Assembly (NCBI RefSeq): GCF_001649575.2
Contig: NC_051436.1
Coordinates: 10,441,819-10,505,818, forward strand
DNA: 64,000 nt
Direction of reading: 5' to 3'
Source of the DNA: Kryptolebias marmoratus
Lineage: Eukaryota; Chordata; Actinopteri; Cyprinodontiformes; Rivulidae
Shown here: in pieces, positions 11,151-22,782 of the stretch
How the letters are laid out: each line of letters starts with the position of its first letter
Numbering within the stretch: position 1 is the first letter of the stretch
The notes under the pieces: model-generated
The model's database searches: none
What the model saw: the letters and a program-made list of their open reading frames with translations, nothing else
Told to the model about the DNA's origin: nothing
Translations under genes and position numbers: made by a program

Positions 11151-12689
11151 AGATTCTGATCACATCCACGACACCAAGACGCGGCGCAACTCGCTTCCGA
11201 GGAGACTCGTGTCTGCAGACGACTCTGCATTCGACGCTATTTTTGGCAGAGCCCGATACTTATAGGACACTGGACTGGGGCGGAGTGTGAGCAGAGTTAA
11301 TAAGGGCACACACACACTCACATACACACACCCACACACACGTACACTTGTCTGTTGATCTAAAACAATCAACAGACAAGACTTGTCAAAAAAAAAGAAC
11401 AAGTTTACACACAAACACAGAACGATGGGGGGGGGGTTTCCGGCGTGTTTCTCCACTAATAACTGAAAGATTCTATTAATGATTCATTAAAATTAATGAA
11501 TTTATTTTCAGTTTATTTTTTAATTCGATCAACATAAAGACGGGATGATAACCAAATGGACCAAACGGACAAAAACAAACCCTGGTGAAACTAAAAGAAA
11601 ATAAGTTTTGGAGTTACAGAGAACCACTGGCGCTGACTGAAACTCTTTTTTTTTTTTTTGTTGCTTTCCTTTAACTTTTTTTTATGTCATTCGACAAACC
11701 AGCTTTAAATTTCTTTTTTCCTAATTTAAGACGTACATTTTGTGGTCTAGGCTTCCTGCTGGTCACGTTACAATAGGAGCTGAAAGCTGCAGTCCGGAGA
11801 GGGCAGATTACACAACAGGAGTGGGCCAGAAGTACCTGTGGACAGGTGCAGAAGTCTCACAGAGAGAAGGCAAAAGGAGGCCCAGTCAAACATCATTAAT
11901 TGTTTTTTTTCTCAAAGCAGTGATTTTTAGTGGTTTATTAATTTTTGTTACTTCTGCCAGTTTCGAGTTACTTCAGTCACCACTGTGGGGGTTTCTCTTT
12001 TTCAACAAAAAGAGTACAAACAAACTGATCCACGTCTGATCACAAGACGATACACACATTACTGCATTCAGACTGCTCCGAGTTACAGTTCCAGTTACAG
12101 TTACTGAGCTGACTACCAAGCGACCCGCCGATCCCTCACGTCTGCATCGTAGTAAGGCAGGGCAGCACATGTCCCACACCCAGCCGGCTCCTAATGAGGC
12201 CTGTCCCTGATAATGGAGCTAATCAGTGCAGCCGATCACCCACCTCGGCCCTCCGGCCCCTGTGTGTTCGGTGAGCCGCCACTTTCCGAAAATAGACATA
12301 ATTGGGCCGCGGCGGGCAGAGGAGGAAGAGCGAAAACGTGTCCGAGGGAGCGTAGGCGCCGCTCCTGCCCCTCCCCGCCGTCCATCCTGGCCGCTCCGTC
12401 TCCGGCTCCCCTCTGTTTTGTTTTCTGGAGACGGGAGGAAGAAGAAAAGGAGGAAAAGGAGGAAGAGGAGGAGGTGGTGGAGTGGTTGTGTGTGGTCCTT
12501 CAGATTACCACGGCCTGATACCACCTCTGCTCTCTGCCCAGTCTGCTCGTTCCAAAACAAAATTCAATTAAGAACAAGTACTTAATAAAAGATGGATTGG
12601 TAAATTCCAAGTTCTGTAATCTGTTGTTGTTGTTCGCAGGTATCTCAAAAATACGAGCTGCTTATAGTGTTAGCCGCCTGGTTTGATTG

Positions 12690-13401
12690 CAACCCCAGCT
12701 CCGAAAGAGTCAGGATGTTGTGTCAAACGTGAAACAAACCCAGAATGCAGAATGCTTATCGCTAAACCTGCGTTTTATAGTAAACATATCAAATCTTTAC
12801 ACTAAAAAACAGGACCAGTTTTTTGTGAAGCACCTCTTCTTTTAACAACAGTCTGTAAAGGTGTAGAAACTGAAAAGATTAGTTACTGGAGGTTGTGGAG
12901 GGAAATGTCCCATTCTGTTGTAGGGGTTTAACAGTTTTAAGTCGTCTCTGCTGGCTGTTTTTGCTTGATAGGAGCAGATGTTGGTGTAAAACCTGTATCT
13001 ATGTTTCTGCATTGACGGCACTGCTCCAGGTGTGTAAGCTGCCCATGCCATTGACACTAAAGCACCCCCATACCATCAGAGAGGCAGGTTTTTGAACTGT
13101 GCGCTGATAACAGGCTGAAAGATCCCGCTCCTCTTTAGAACAGAGGACATGGTTTCTAAAAGGAATGTCATAGTTCAGTTCAGCTGACCACAGAACAGTT
13201 TCCCTCCTTGCCTCAAACCATGACGTTAGTCCCAGAGAAGATGACGGTGTTTCTGGGTGGTGTTCACATCTGGCTTCATTGTTACATGATGGAGCTTTAA
13301 GCAGCATTTGTTAAAGGAATGGTGAACTGTGTTTACAGACAACCATATGTGGAGGTGTTTCTTGGGTTTAAAGTGAGTACTAAGTGGGGTCAAAGTGAGT
13401 A
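12690..13401 (-). mobile_element. Tc1-like transposon remnant, cut by an assembly gap
   Basis: One terminus is CAACCCCAGCTCCGAAAGAG near 12691, as in the copies at 2.1 and 3.5 kb. The minus strand encodes KPASLMVWGCFSVNGMGSLH (about 13030-13090) within a broken transposase frame, the conserved Tc1 block before the second catalytic Asp. The other end is lost in the gap at 13402. Confidence 0.7.
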
Positions 13402-13501
13402 NNNNNNNNNNNNNNNNNNNNNNNNNNNNNNNNNNNNNNNNNNNNNNNNNNNNNNNNNNNNNNNNNNNNNNNNNNNNNNNNNNNNNNNNNNNNNNNNNNN
13501 N
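13402..13501. other. Assembly gap (100 N)
   Basis: Exactly 100 N, a conventional placeholder for a gap of unknown size. It interrupts a Tc1-like element. Confidence 0.99.
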
Positions 13502-14182
13502 GCAGGCAGCTTCTTTCCCCATCTAAAGTACGAGTGACAAAAATGACAAAACTGCGAAAAGTACAGAGTGGTAAAATCAAGGTCCTAACTTCATCAAGAT
13601 CTTACAGAAATAGATTCAGACGATCTGTCTGAATTATTGCTTTAGAAAAAAAGAAAAAGAAAAGATCCAAACCAGCTGAAACTGGCCTGGGAATCATCTA
13701 AGTACCCCAAGGCAGGCACGTAAACAGAAAGCTACAACATCCTCAACAAAGTGGACTTATCGCCCGCTCCGATCTGCCCCAGGATCCAGAATGTGTCCAG
13801 GGGGTTGAGTGTGTGTGTGTGGGGTGGGGTGGGGGGTGGGGGGTCGTGTGAATGTATGTACGTGTATCAAGACATGTTGCCATCACTTCAGAGCGGCTTC
13901 AGAGGCTGGAAATAAATGATGCCGGCCAGCGAGGCGGCAGATTTAATTGGCTGGGCCTAAACGGTCCCATTAAAGTGGCAGAATATAATCCCACCCTTGA
14001 AATCGTGGCCACAAATAGCCCTGGCTCCGATTGAAGGCGCACAGATCCGCCACGAGCAGAGACCCGCGCAGAGGCAGGAGATTCGAGGTAAGCTGCTTTC
14101 ACTTCACAAACATCCCGAGTCGTCTATGAAGGGACGCAGCTGACTCGGGGCTCCCTTCTTTTTTTGGATCTGCTCCCCTCAG

Positions 14183-15030
14183 ATGTTGTGCTCCAGACGT
14201 GCGCTGCCGTTCCTGATGCTTCACTTGGTGCTGGAGCAGATAGCTGCTGCCGGCGTCCCAAACAGGCCCAGAACCAAAAGGGTGAGCCTCCTCCCGTCCC
14301 CCCGCCCGAGGAGTTCGAGTCGAGGTGAAGCTTTAGAATAAAAATCTGCTTTCTGCCTTCAGGAGGTGGACTGGTTGGACCAGGAGCTCTTATCGCTCCT
14401 GTCCGATCCGGCAGACATGAGAGACCTCTCTGTGGGGGACGTGGAGGAGCGTCCCCCTCGCTCGGGGGCCGTCCCCGCTCCGACGGCGGCCGCCCCTGTC
14501 CAGAACAACCAGCACCAGCAGCAGAGCCAGAACCAGAACTCACACAAGCGCAGAGCGGATGAGAACAGGTGAGGCGTGTTCAGGAACAGCTGCTCGATCT
14601 CAAAATTTTTAGAAAACTGGGAGGTTTTTCGATTGTCAACACAGAATAATACAAAACAAAACCTTTCATAGTTTTTGTTCTCTAACAGGTACAAAAACCC
14701 CAAACATTTAAAGTAAGAAATTGAAATAAATCAAAGATCTGGATTTGTTTTTCCTGCAGGTGGAAAGTTGCTCGCTTGGATCCCATCGGACGCTTTCAAA
14801 TCCCAGCTTTCCGGAAACGAAAGGTGAGCGAAAAGGAAAAAAGAGACCGTTTGATTCAGAGATGCTCAACATTATGAGACGTCGCCGTCGCCGATTTCAC
14901 TGTTAATTTATTGTTTATTGTTGAATCGACCGTGATACTTTTTCTCCTTTCATTCCCAAAACTCCCCACAAGTTACCGAACGTATTAGATGTGATTCTGC
15001 TTGAGCTGATTCCGCGATTAACGATTAATT

Positions 15031-15078
<48 letters not shown>

Positions 15079-15769
15079 TGCAGGAATATTACTGATCCCC
15101 TTGTGTTGCTGTATTTTACTCAAACAGTGTTCACCGATATCACAGACACTGGAGTGAAACATAAATACCACCGACTGTTACACACACAGCGATGGATGTT
15201 AGGAAATATTTGGAAATTATTGTGAAAAACTGCAATAATATCAGTTGTGATAAACCCACATTTTCCTAACTTTCTTTTTAACACCTTCCATGTGTTTTAG
15301 TGAGAACGACCAATCCACCAAATATATTAGTATTTTTTATTTATTTTTAGTATTTATTTATTTATTTATTAGGGACAATGTACATTAATTAACATTCTGT
15401 AAATGTGCCTGAATGAGCCAAAAAGCTATTTTTTCATCTGTTGCTAATACATTTTCAGTATATCATATAATCCTATAGTGTAGTGACTTTTATTTTGTAT
15501 ATCAGTGATCTAGTTGTCACCAGCACTAGAAGTCCGCCGCACACATACGGGAATTAAAAACAAGAAACGGCACAAATGTGGTGCATATACAACCCGTCAG
15601 TGGACTTTTCTTGCTCCGAACAACTAATATCTATATTTTCATGCACAATTATCAGGTTTCGAAGCATCTCTTTTGCCGTTTTTAGTTGTAACTAAACTGT
15701 TTAGTGTTAAAAATAATTAAAAAACTAATTCCTTTTGTTTTTATTCTGCAGGATAAGACAAACGTCTAG
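14183..15769 (+). CDS. Unidentified small secreted peptide precursor (128 aa)
   Basis: Four coding exons join in frame: 14183-14281, 14363-14568, 14760-14823 and 15752-15769 (stop TAG). A likely non-coding first exon ends at 14087 with donor GAG/GTAAGC; the ATG follows acceptor CTCCCCTCAG. Residues 1-24 look like a signal peptide (RRALPFLMLHLVLEQIAAAG). Basic cleavage-type sites follow: KR at 32-33, KRR at 95-97 and RKRK at 120-123. Residues 34-62 are acidic (EVDWLDQELLSLLSDPADM) and 80-94 are Gln/Asn-rich. Residues 98-119 (with WKVARLDPIGRFQIPAF at 103-119) form the most peptide-like segment, closed by RKRK. There are no cysteines after the signal. A polyadenylation signal AATAAA lies at 15906-15911. 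I do not recognise the family; the prohormone layout suggests a neuropeptide or hormone precursor, which is inference. A short non-secreted basic protein is the alternative. Confidence 0.7.
15035..15076. repeat. (TA)n microsatellite
   Basis: An uninterrupted AT dinucleotide run of 42 bp in intron 3 of the peptide gene. Confidence 0.95.
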
Positions 15770-15905
15770 AGAGGACTAAACGATAACAGCAAAGGCCCTC
15801 CCAAGTATATTTCATACATCTGTATAAGTATTTATTCCGATTCTTGTGAAGCACCGCCCTCTAGTGGTGAAAGACAAACATGACAGCTTGTTGTGTGCCA
15901 ACGTC

Positions 15906-15911
15906 AATAAA
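15906..15911 (+). terminator. Polyadenylation signal of the peptide gene
   Basis: AATAAA 137 bp after the stop codon at 15769, followed directly by an A-run. It is the first canonical signal downstream. Confidence 0.6.
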
Positions 15912-15992
15912 ACAAAAAAAAAAAACCCGAAACGGACACGTTTCTGATTGTGTGCAATCATTCAAGAGGCAGGTTGTATGATCCCAAAGCAT

Positions 15993-15998
15993 TTTATT
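15993..15998 (-). terminator. Candidate polyadenylation signal of phf23
   Basis: TTTATT on the plus strand reads AATAAA on the minus strand. If used, phf23 has a 3' UTR of about 2 kb (17997 down to about 15975), ending about 80 bp from the polyadenylation site of the convergent peptide gene. Confidence 0.35.
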
Positions 15999-16736
15999 TT
16001 TCAAGCTACAATTGAAGAAAACAACAGACTGCAGAAAATATACTTTGCTCGGGTATTCTCTTTCTTCACTTTCCACATATGTACAGCTGTCGAGGAACAG
16101 GATATGTACACAGAGTCGAAGTCGTACACAGAGTGCAACTGCTAATGGAGGCTTGCCGGGCCTCTCCCATCAACACAAAGGGAAAAAAAACAACAAAAAC
16201 AAACAAAATAAAATGGTAGAAAACAAACAAATGCCGAAACCTATGCAGCGTCAACTTATTATCTTTGTACACTACAGCTTTATTCTCCACGTGAGAGAGG
16301 CACATCTCTAATCTCAGCTTCTCCAAACAAAAACAAAAAACAAACAGTCAATAAACAATTACATGAGATAATAAAACGTATTTAACAGCCGCTCAGGAAC
16401 AAGTCGCCCCCCCCTGACGACGTGAACCCGCTGGAACCCGTCGTCCTTCCGTTTGACCCTCCCGACAACAAACTGAGCAGCTTCTGACGCAGAACGTCCA
16501 CGACCGACGGGCTTGAAACAAAAACAAACAAATTGATTAACGAGTCGAATCGCGGACGCGAAGCTCCGCCCCCCCACGGTCATTAACTCAGACGTTTCAG
16601 ATGGAGTCTCCGATCAAACCAACAGATCCGAGGGGAGGGGTTTACGTTTCCACCCCTGAAGGAATTGTCCGTGTGCAATTTGAAACTTTTGCTATCAGAA
16701 GGCATCGGCTAGTTCTAATAAAACAAATAACGCTCT

Positions 16737-17219
16737 CTTAAAGGGACAGTTCAGATCCTCTTAAGTGGGGCTCTGAGGGAATGTCCTAAACAATATCTTA
16801 CCTGTTGCAGATGGCTCTTTGAACGCCCTTGTTTAGAGAAATGGAGATTAAATCTGACCAGATCGACAATCTGAGAGCTAATCTAAGAAGAGACCAAAGT
16901 GGATTATTGTTTGTTATTAAACTTTTTATCATTCGTTATCGAACCTTCACTGTCAGGCACAGCAGCAGCAAGCTTGCTTGCTATAACATTCCAGCGGGAA
17001 TAAACAAATTCTGTGAATCTGAGCGCACCCTTAAGGTTTATAAAATAGGGTTCTCGATGAGATTTTTCAGATTGGAGTCGTTTTAAAAATCCCCTTTTTG
17101 TCTTGAACCTCCTAGTCGCTGTTAGCGTCATCTACGACAGGTAAGATTTTCATTCTTTATACTGTCTCCACAGAATCACACTCCAGAATCTCTGAACTAT
17201 TCCTTTAAAAGGGGAGCGT
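16737..17219. mobile_element. MITE-like TIR element, TTAAAGGGACAGTTCAGA type
   Basis: The left end CTTAAAGGGACAGTTCAGAT at 16739 pairs, inverted, with CTGAACTATTCCTTTAAAAG at 17193-17212. A second inverted pair lies inside: TCTTACCTGTTGCAGATGGC (16797) and the reverse of CATCTACGACAGGTAAGAT (about 17129-17147). The copies at 32.1-32.7 and 35.7-36.2 kb share the same nested arrangement, and the one at 0.5-1.2 kb shares the inner pair. There is no transposase, so it is a non-autonomous DNA element. Confidence 0.65.
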
Positions 17220-17220
17220 A

Positions 17221-17223
<3 letters not shown>

Positions 17224-17262
<39 letters not shown>
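17224..17262. repeat. (AT)n microsatellite
   Basis: An AT run of about 39 bp followed by a T-run, immediately next to the TIR element. Confidence 0.95.
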
Positions 17263-17270
<8 letters not shown>

Positions 17271-17997
17271 TTTTACATTCAGTGATTACCACTGAGAGCA
17301 AACATTTAAGTAAACGGACAGAAAACCTTCAAAAAAAAGAAAAAATTAAATTAAAAAAGAAAAAAAGAAGAGCTGCCTATCAAGCTTTTTGACACATTCT
17401 AAACAGAAAACAGGAGTAAAAACGTTCACCTCTTACAATAATCTAAATATAACCTTTACCTTTGTCAGTGTATAGCTTTTGCATTAGTTTTAAAGTTGAG
17501 ATGAAATGCCTATTAAACTAAAAAAGAAGAAAAAAAAAACGCTACTAATTTACAAGTCAAAATGCACCCTCAATAAATATGAGGAGAAATATATATGTAT
17601 ATATATATATATATTTATATGCACACGTCACGAACGGCGTACGTAACAATAAAGCCAATTATTGTGGGAATTGATTGGTTAAAAAATAAATGATTCTCAG
17701 CCGTCCGCTGTCGTCCTCTGTCCACTTCTGCGCCGCAGCCGCAAAAAGGAAATTAAAACTAAAAACGAGGAGGGATAAATTAAAAATAAAAAAAGGGGGA
17801 GGGGGGCTGTGATTGTCTAAATCAACTCTGCGTACAGTTTCCATCCAGGTGATAATTTAGGCTGTTTTGGCTGTAGGCATCAAAGTAAGGAAATGTCAGA
17901 AAACAGCAAAAAAAGAAGAGAAAGGAAAAGAAAAGACAGGGATAAGGGTGGTGGTGGTGGGGGAGGGGTCTCCTCGTCCCTTCTGTCCTCTGCACTT

Positions 17998-20900
17998 TCA
18001 GGTGTCCTTTTTGTGTCCTGAGCGCCGCGAGTCTCTGCACTTTTGACAGTAAAAGATGTCGGGAACGTTCGACTTTTTGATCTTTGCGCACGACAGGTGC
18101 ACCCATATGCCGCACTGGTTGCACTCGATCATCGGCCGCCCGGCGAACGGCTTGCCGCAGTAACAGGTGATCAGGTCCCACGAGTCGTCTCCTGCGTCGG
18201 CATGGAGGAGGAACATCAAGAGTTAGAGGACGTGGCGGTTACAGATTATTAAGTGAATAAATAAATAAAGAAAGAAAAGGGAAATTTAAAGAGAAGCTGC
18301 GTCGTACCCGACTCCACCATGATGTCTTCGTCCGCGATCCACGTCTCCCCCTCGCTGGAGCTCATCTCCGCGTCCCGGATGGATTCGTCCGCCAGCGGCT
18401 TCCCCTGCGGGCTGGAGCTGGAGCTCCCGAGCGCGGTCCCCAGCTCCTCCCGCACGCCTCCCGCCTCGGGGTTCCTCGCCTCCGAGTCCGTCTCGCTGTG
18501 GGCGGTCGAGCTCTTCGGCTTCTTCGTCTTCGGCTGCTTGGAGGAGTTCTTGCTGCGCTTGATGCGGGCCCTTTTCTCGCCCTCGCTGCTGCCGCTGTCC
18601 TGCGCCGTCATGGCCGAGCCCAGCGACAGCTTTTTCAGCTTCTTGTCCTTCTTGCGCTCGGCCTTGGCGCCCGCCTGGTTCCCGTACAGGGAGTCTTTGA
18701 GGCGCATCTTGTCCAGCAACGTGCTGTCGGAGTGTGCGCGGTGAATGCTCTTGCCCTTGTTCGCTCGGGCTTTGCGGACGAACGTGTGGATGGTGTGAAT
18801 GTCGGAGCTCCCGTCGGCCCAGGTGTTGCTCACGGAGCTGCTGCCTCCGCCGCCGCCGCCTCCGTCTACAGACAGACCTGAACTGTGTGCAGAGCTGGAC
18901 GAAGTGGGAGACCAGGAACTTTCCTGCAGGGCAACAAGAACCAATCAGAACCACCTTTATAGCAGGAAAAAAAACAAACAAAGACTTTGCATCTGGTTGA
19001 TTTTTACCTTTCCTGAGGTAAAACCTGGTTCTTACTCTATTATGTGCATCAGGAGCCTCTTACCTCTTTAGGGTTGGGGATGTAACCAGCATAGGCCAGA
19101 ACGAAGCTGCAAAACTTATTGAAGTCCTCAACAGTCCTCTTTCTCCTCTCTGGCGGCTACAGAATATAAACACACACACACAGTTAGAGGAAGTGAAGCT
19201 CATTTACGCAAACTTAAACAAAAAGTCAAATTCAGATTTATTTAAAAACGAACGAAAGGTGCTTACCAGAGGTTCTGTTTTACACGTCAAAAGCGAATCT
19301 GGGGAAGAGGAGAAAAACACAAACAAAAACAGTGAGGACATTTGGTGTCATTGTTCTTTCCTAACGAGCGTATAGTCGGACGTCAGGTCTGCGCCCGATT
19401 TGTTGCTGGAAGTTATGGACCAAGACGCAGGGCTAACACTACAGATTTGACTTGGTGAAGTCTGTCAGGGGTAGGCGATGTTTGTTTTCTTAGTCGGCCA
19501 TTTTTGACTTGCTTACGGCAATCAAAAGGGCTGCGAGTCAAGTTAAAAACATCGATCAAAATGCAAAGATGAAGACTCGCTTTGATTCTCCGGTATGACA
19601 GCTTGTTGCTAATCTGAGCGCTTCATAAAATAAATGAAATAAATTTGAAGACCCCCCCCTCTCTCTCTTACTTTTCTGATGGGTTTAAAGCATAGTTAGC
19701 ACTCTCAGCTGAAACAATCTGCTGACAAATCAAACATGATGTCAATGAGCTGACCCGAGTTATAAATTTAAGTTTCAGCTGTTGCAGCATTTGGAGCGTT
19801 TCTCGCTTTTTTTTTTTTTAATTTCTGGAGTTATTTTGGTCTAGTTCTGCAAGCGGAAACACGCACTACAAGCTTCGGGGTCTATTTTCTGCTAAACACA
19901 GATAACAGCGTTCTTTTTTTTTTAAATTATTACTTATTAGTAACATTCTTGATAAGCATCATATCAGCTTCACACTACAACTCACTGGAGCTAACGAGCT
20001 GTTAGCCAGCTAATGCTAACCGACGCTTTCTGACACAAGCAAGTGGGCTAGCGTTAGCATTAATTGGCTAACAGCTGAGCGGGGATGATTACAAACCACC
20101 ATACTGGGCTTATTCACTGCCATCCGTGAAAGCCACGGGTTAATTCGGACATTTGCAGGTTTAAAAAGAGGCCGGCGTCGACGACTGTGACCGAAGTAAA
20201 GTCGATGTCCGGCTGTAAACAAACGACTCGTAATTGTTGGCAACAAAAACCTGACTACGCTGATTTTGCCCAGTTATTACAAATTACATCGTAAACATCT
20301 GGTAGTGAAGGATGCACATTTAGTGGTTACCGTTGCACAAAAAATTGATTTTAAAAAGACTTCCAAATTTTAGCAGCTTTTATAGCTTTAACGACAGCCA
20401 CTGTGCACAAGCTGCCATCGCTAACCTCCCACATGTACCATTTAATACTCCTGCTTACGATGTGTATTAACACAAACTAATATTATAGCTCTAATAGATT
20501 ACATAATTAGTGTTGTGGCAGCTGCAAGAGATGGACACAAAGGCGGGCAGCTTCTTTTAGCACCCACAAACACAGATGCACAATAACCTAAACTACAAGG
20601 GAACAAAGTAGGGAATAGCAGGAGATATTCCCTGTCCAAGGGAAATGTGAATAGCATCATTTTCACTGCCACTTGATGCACTGAATCCATGGCTACGTAT
20701 GGTGATATACACTGTTGTTTTTGTTGTTGAAGTTAGCATCGTGCAGCTAACACAGCCCATTAGCTTAATGAGGATTATTAACAGGCATGTTGAGCTTATT
20801 TAAAAGCCTTATTTGGTTGGTAGAGTTCAAACTGGGTTTACTGATGGAAACAGCAAGCCAGACGAATTTACCCTGTCCGTATGCACCCTCCAGCAGCCGC

Positions 20901-21743
20901 AGAAAGTCAAGTTATTCACCCTTTCTCAACCTAATTTTACTTGTTTATTTTAAATACTTGACTCGAGCCGAAGAGGCTTTAGCGCGTCAAGATAACAACA
21001 GGGTTAAACAGTTTCCACAGCGAACCACAAATACGCGGCTAGTTCAAGCTGGGATCCAGATGGAGCACCGGGACGGCAACATTTGATTATTAGGAGAGCA
21101 AATATGTCCATGGTGGCCGTCGATCGCACGACTCTCGAAATGGGAGGCTCGAGTCGGAGGAGCAGCTCGGCGTTAGCGCGATGCTAACACACCCCGTCGG
21201 GCGTGTCGTGTCCGTCGGCTCCGAGGTCCGAGCCGGTCGTAAAAAAATTTAAATGAAAAAAACTCATCGTCTTCGCGACAGAAGAGCGAAGAAATTAGGC
21301 TTATTGCTGTTAATTTCAGAGAGGGTTTTCGGTGGGTTGAAGGGAGGTGAGCGGGGGTGTGGGGGGNGGGGGGGGGGGGGTGTCGAAGTAGGAGCGGCTA
21401 GCGAGCAGTTAGCATATAGCATTAGCTCGGTGATTCGGCGCGGACTGCACATGACGATGGCGTTAAGTTAACCAACTAAGATTTTCACATCAAAACTATA
21501 TATAGTTCAGCACATCGCGGCTTTTTGGGCAGTTTAGCACGAGGCAGCAAGCTAAAATGGAGCCAGCCAGGCGGATAATATAGCCTACGCAACCACAGTT
21601 AGCATTAGCTTTAGTCAAAGCGTAAAAAGCTGTTAAAGCCCACAAACTAGCGACAGTTTCACAGCGAACAAGGACAACATTAGGACGTTAAAGCGGGCGA
21701 TTTTTTTGACCATACCTTGGTGATCAGACATTATGTCGAGCAT
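17998..21743 (-). CDS. phf23: PHD finger protein 23
   Basis: In mammals PHF23 reads trimethylated H3K4 and has been linked to negative regulation of autophagy. Five minus-strand exons join in frame: 21743-21716, 19298-19267, 19156-19064, 18923-18308 and 18191-17998, giving 320 residues. Near the N-terminus is [20 protein letters not shown], a strongly conserved PHF23 block. A serine/glycine-rich region with a GGGGGGG run follows, then [16 protein letters not shown], basic stretches and an acidic segment with DEDIMVESG. The last exon encodes a C-terminal PHD finger (about 263-311) with [23 protein letters not shown] and YCQKC supplying the Cys4-His-Cys3 zinc ligands. It is somewhat shorter than the human protein, mainly in the low-complexity middle. 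The start MLDIMSDHQ matches the family's MLE-type start. It is head-to-head with elp5. Confidence 0.97.
19299..21715. other. phf23 intron 1
   Basis: A 2.4-kb intron. It includes a segment at 20215-20410 (ATTGTTGGCAACAAAA, then ATTTAGTGGTTA) that recurs at 3885-4080, and a poly-G tract with a single N at 21367. GCTAAC/GTTAGC-rich repeats of no clear class lie around 19990-20070 and 21400-21620. No exon was seen. Confidence 0.5.
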
Positions 21744-22782
21744 TGTCGCCTCGCAGACAAGGCCCCGATCCAAAAAAGGAGAAGCCGCTTCTGAGCTAGC
21801 CGGAGAGCAGCGGCCGTCGCTCGGAGGCTTTTTCCCCGGCGTGGCTGCACCTTATGCCGGGTAACTTTTTTTTAGGACTGGAAACCCGAAGGGGGCCCCG
21901 GAGGACCTTAAAAGGAAAAAAAACTCCCGTTCACTTTGATTTTGAGCTGTAATGTATCCCAACGTCGTGGACGCGTAACAACGGCTGCCGTTAACGGAGC
22001 AGAAACAAGCTACTGTTGGTCAAAAATAGTAATTCCTTCAGCAGATCAATGTGGTCCGCCTAAGCTCCCCGCTCTTCGGCCTCGAATTGACGAAATGCAT
22101 GTTAGAAAACGCAAAAAAATCTCCTTAAAGCAGCGCGAATGCTAAATGTAGATCCATACTGGCAACTCGGGTGAAGTTCATCAATTCTTCTCTGCGGGCA
22201 TACAAATCCACTAGACTTTGGGCTTTATTCCGCGCGGCAGCAACCTCTTGAGAAGGGGAGGGGGCTGAGGTTAAAATTGGATCAGCCGAAAGGACGCAGC
22301 GGGAGGGATGTCCTCCTGTGATTGGTTGTTTGGGTTAATCCCAGCTGTCTGATTGGCTGTAACGATTCGAGTGGGTTGGATCAGGCAGCAGCGCTGATGG
22401 AATATAGCGCTCCAACCCTTCGAAGCGGCTGCGAAAGGATTTCTGGGTAGCGTAGTTTTATGGGTCTACTCACCTTTAGTTAAGCAACGCTCGTAGAATT
22501 AAAAAAAACTTCATTTCCCAGTGACGTGGAATGCTGTTTACAGGAAGTATGAGATGTGACGTCTTCTGAATGTGGAAAAAAACAAACATGCTACTTCACA
22601 AATCTTGCTGGACTTTCATACCCGCAAATATCACTTTTTTTTCTTTATGAAACCCTTCTTTGAGCAACTTTAAAAGCTCCTTTGCCTTAAAGCTAATTAA
22701 AAATAATTTATTCCCTGTGTTTTTTCCTCGTTTAAATAGGTGTGTCAGAAGCATGCTAACTAGCTAACGCTATCTATGTAAC
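21744..22782. promoter_or_regulatory. Putative bidirectional phf23/elp5 promoter region
   Basis: The two start codons diverge, 1,039 bp apart. Visible motifs include a CRE-like TGACGTC near 22557-22563, TTCCCAGTGACGTGG near 22514-22528, and, on the minus strand near 22440-22465, AACTACGCTACCCAGAA, which resembles the ZNF143 motif ACTACAATTCCCAGAATGC. No TATA box is obvious. The transcription start sites cannot be placed from sequence alone. Confidence 0.5.

Larger units (their letters stand above)
7129..14087. other. Intergenic region between the scramblase and the peptide gene
   Basis: It contains the AGCTAAA array (7380-8560), an AT-rich stretch with no recognisable gene (9480-10150), a LINE fragment (10525-10912) with adjoining repeat (10915-11150), CA-rich microsatellite DNA (11308-11345), a small hairpin (11347-11380), a purine-rich run (12428-12480), a Tc1-like remnant (12690-13402) and a 100-N gap (13402-13501). 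A GT/GGGGT-rich run lies at 13808-13845. No coding exon was found. Confidence 0.6.
15770..17997. other. Convergent 3' regions of the peptide gene and phf23
   Basis: No coding exon. It holds the two candidate polyadenylation signals, a TIR element (16737-17219), an AT microsatellite (17224-17262), an A-rich tract (17325-17370) and a second AT run near 17590-17615. Confidence 0.6.

Noticed and set aside
12213..12585. Charged open frames (EEEKEEEEE, RRKRRRKR) near 12.2-12.6 kb
   Set aside because: They come from a GGAGGA-rich low-complexity run, with no splice partners or homology.
18286..18981. Long open frames on both strands across phf23 exon 4
   Set aside because: The antisense and shifted frames are shadows of the GC-rich coding exon; only the frame joining the PHD exon has splice and family support.
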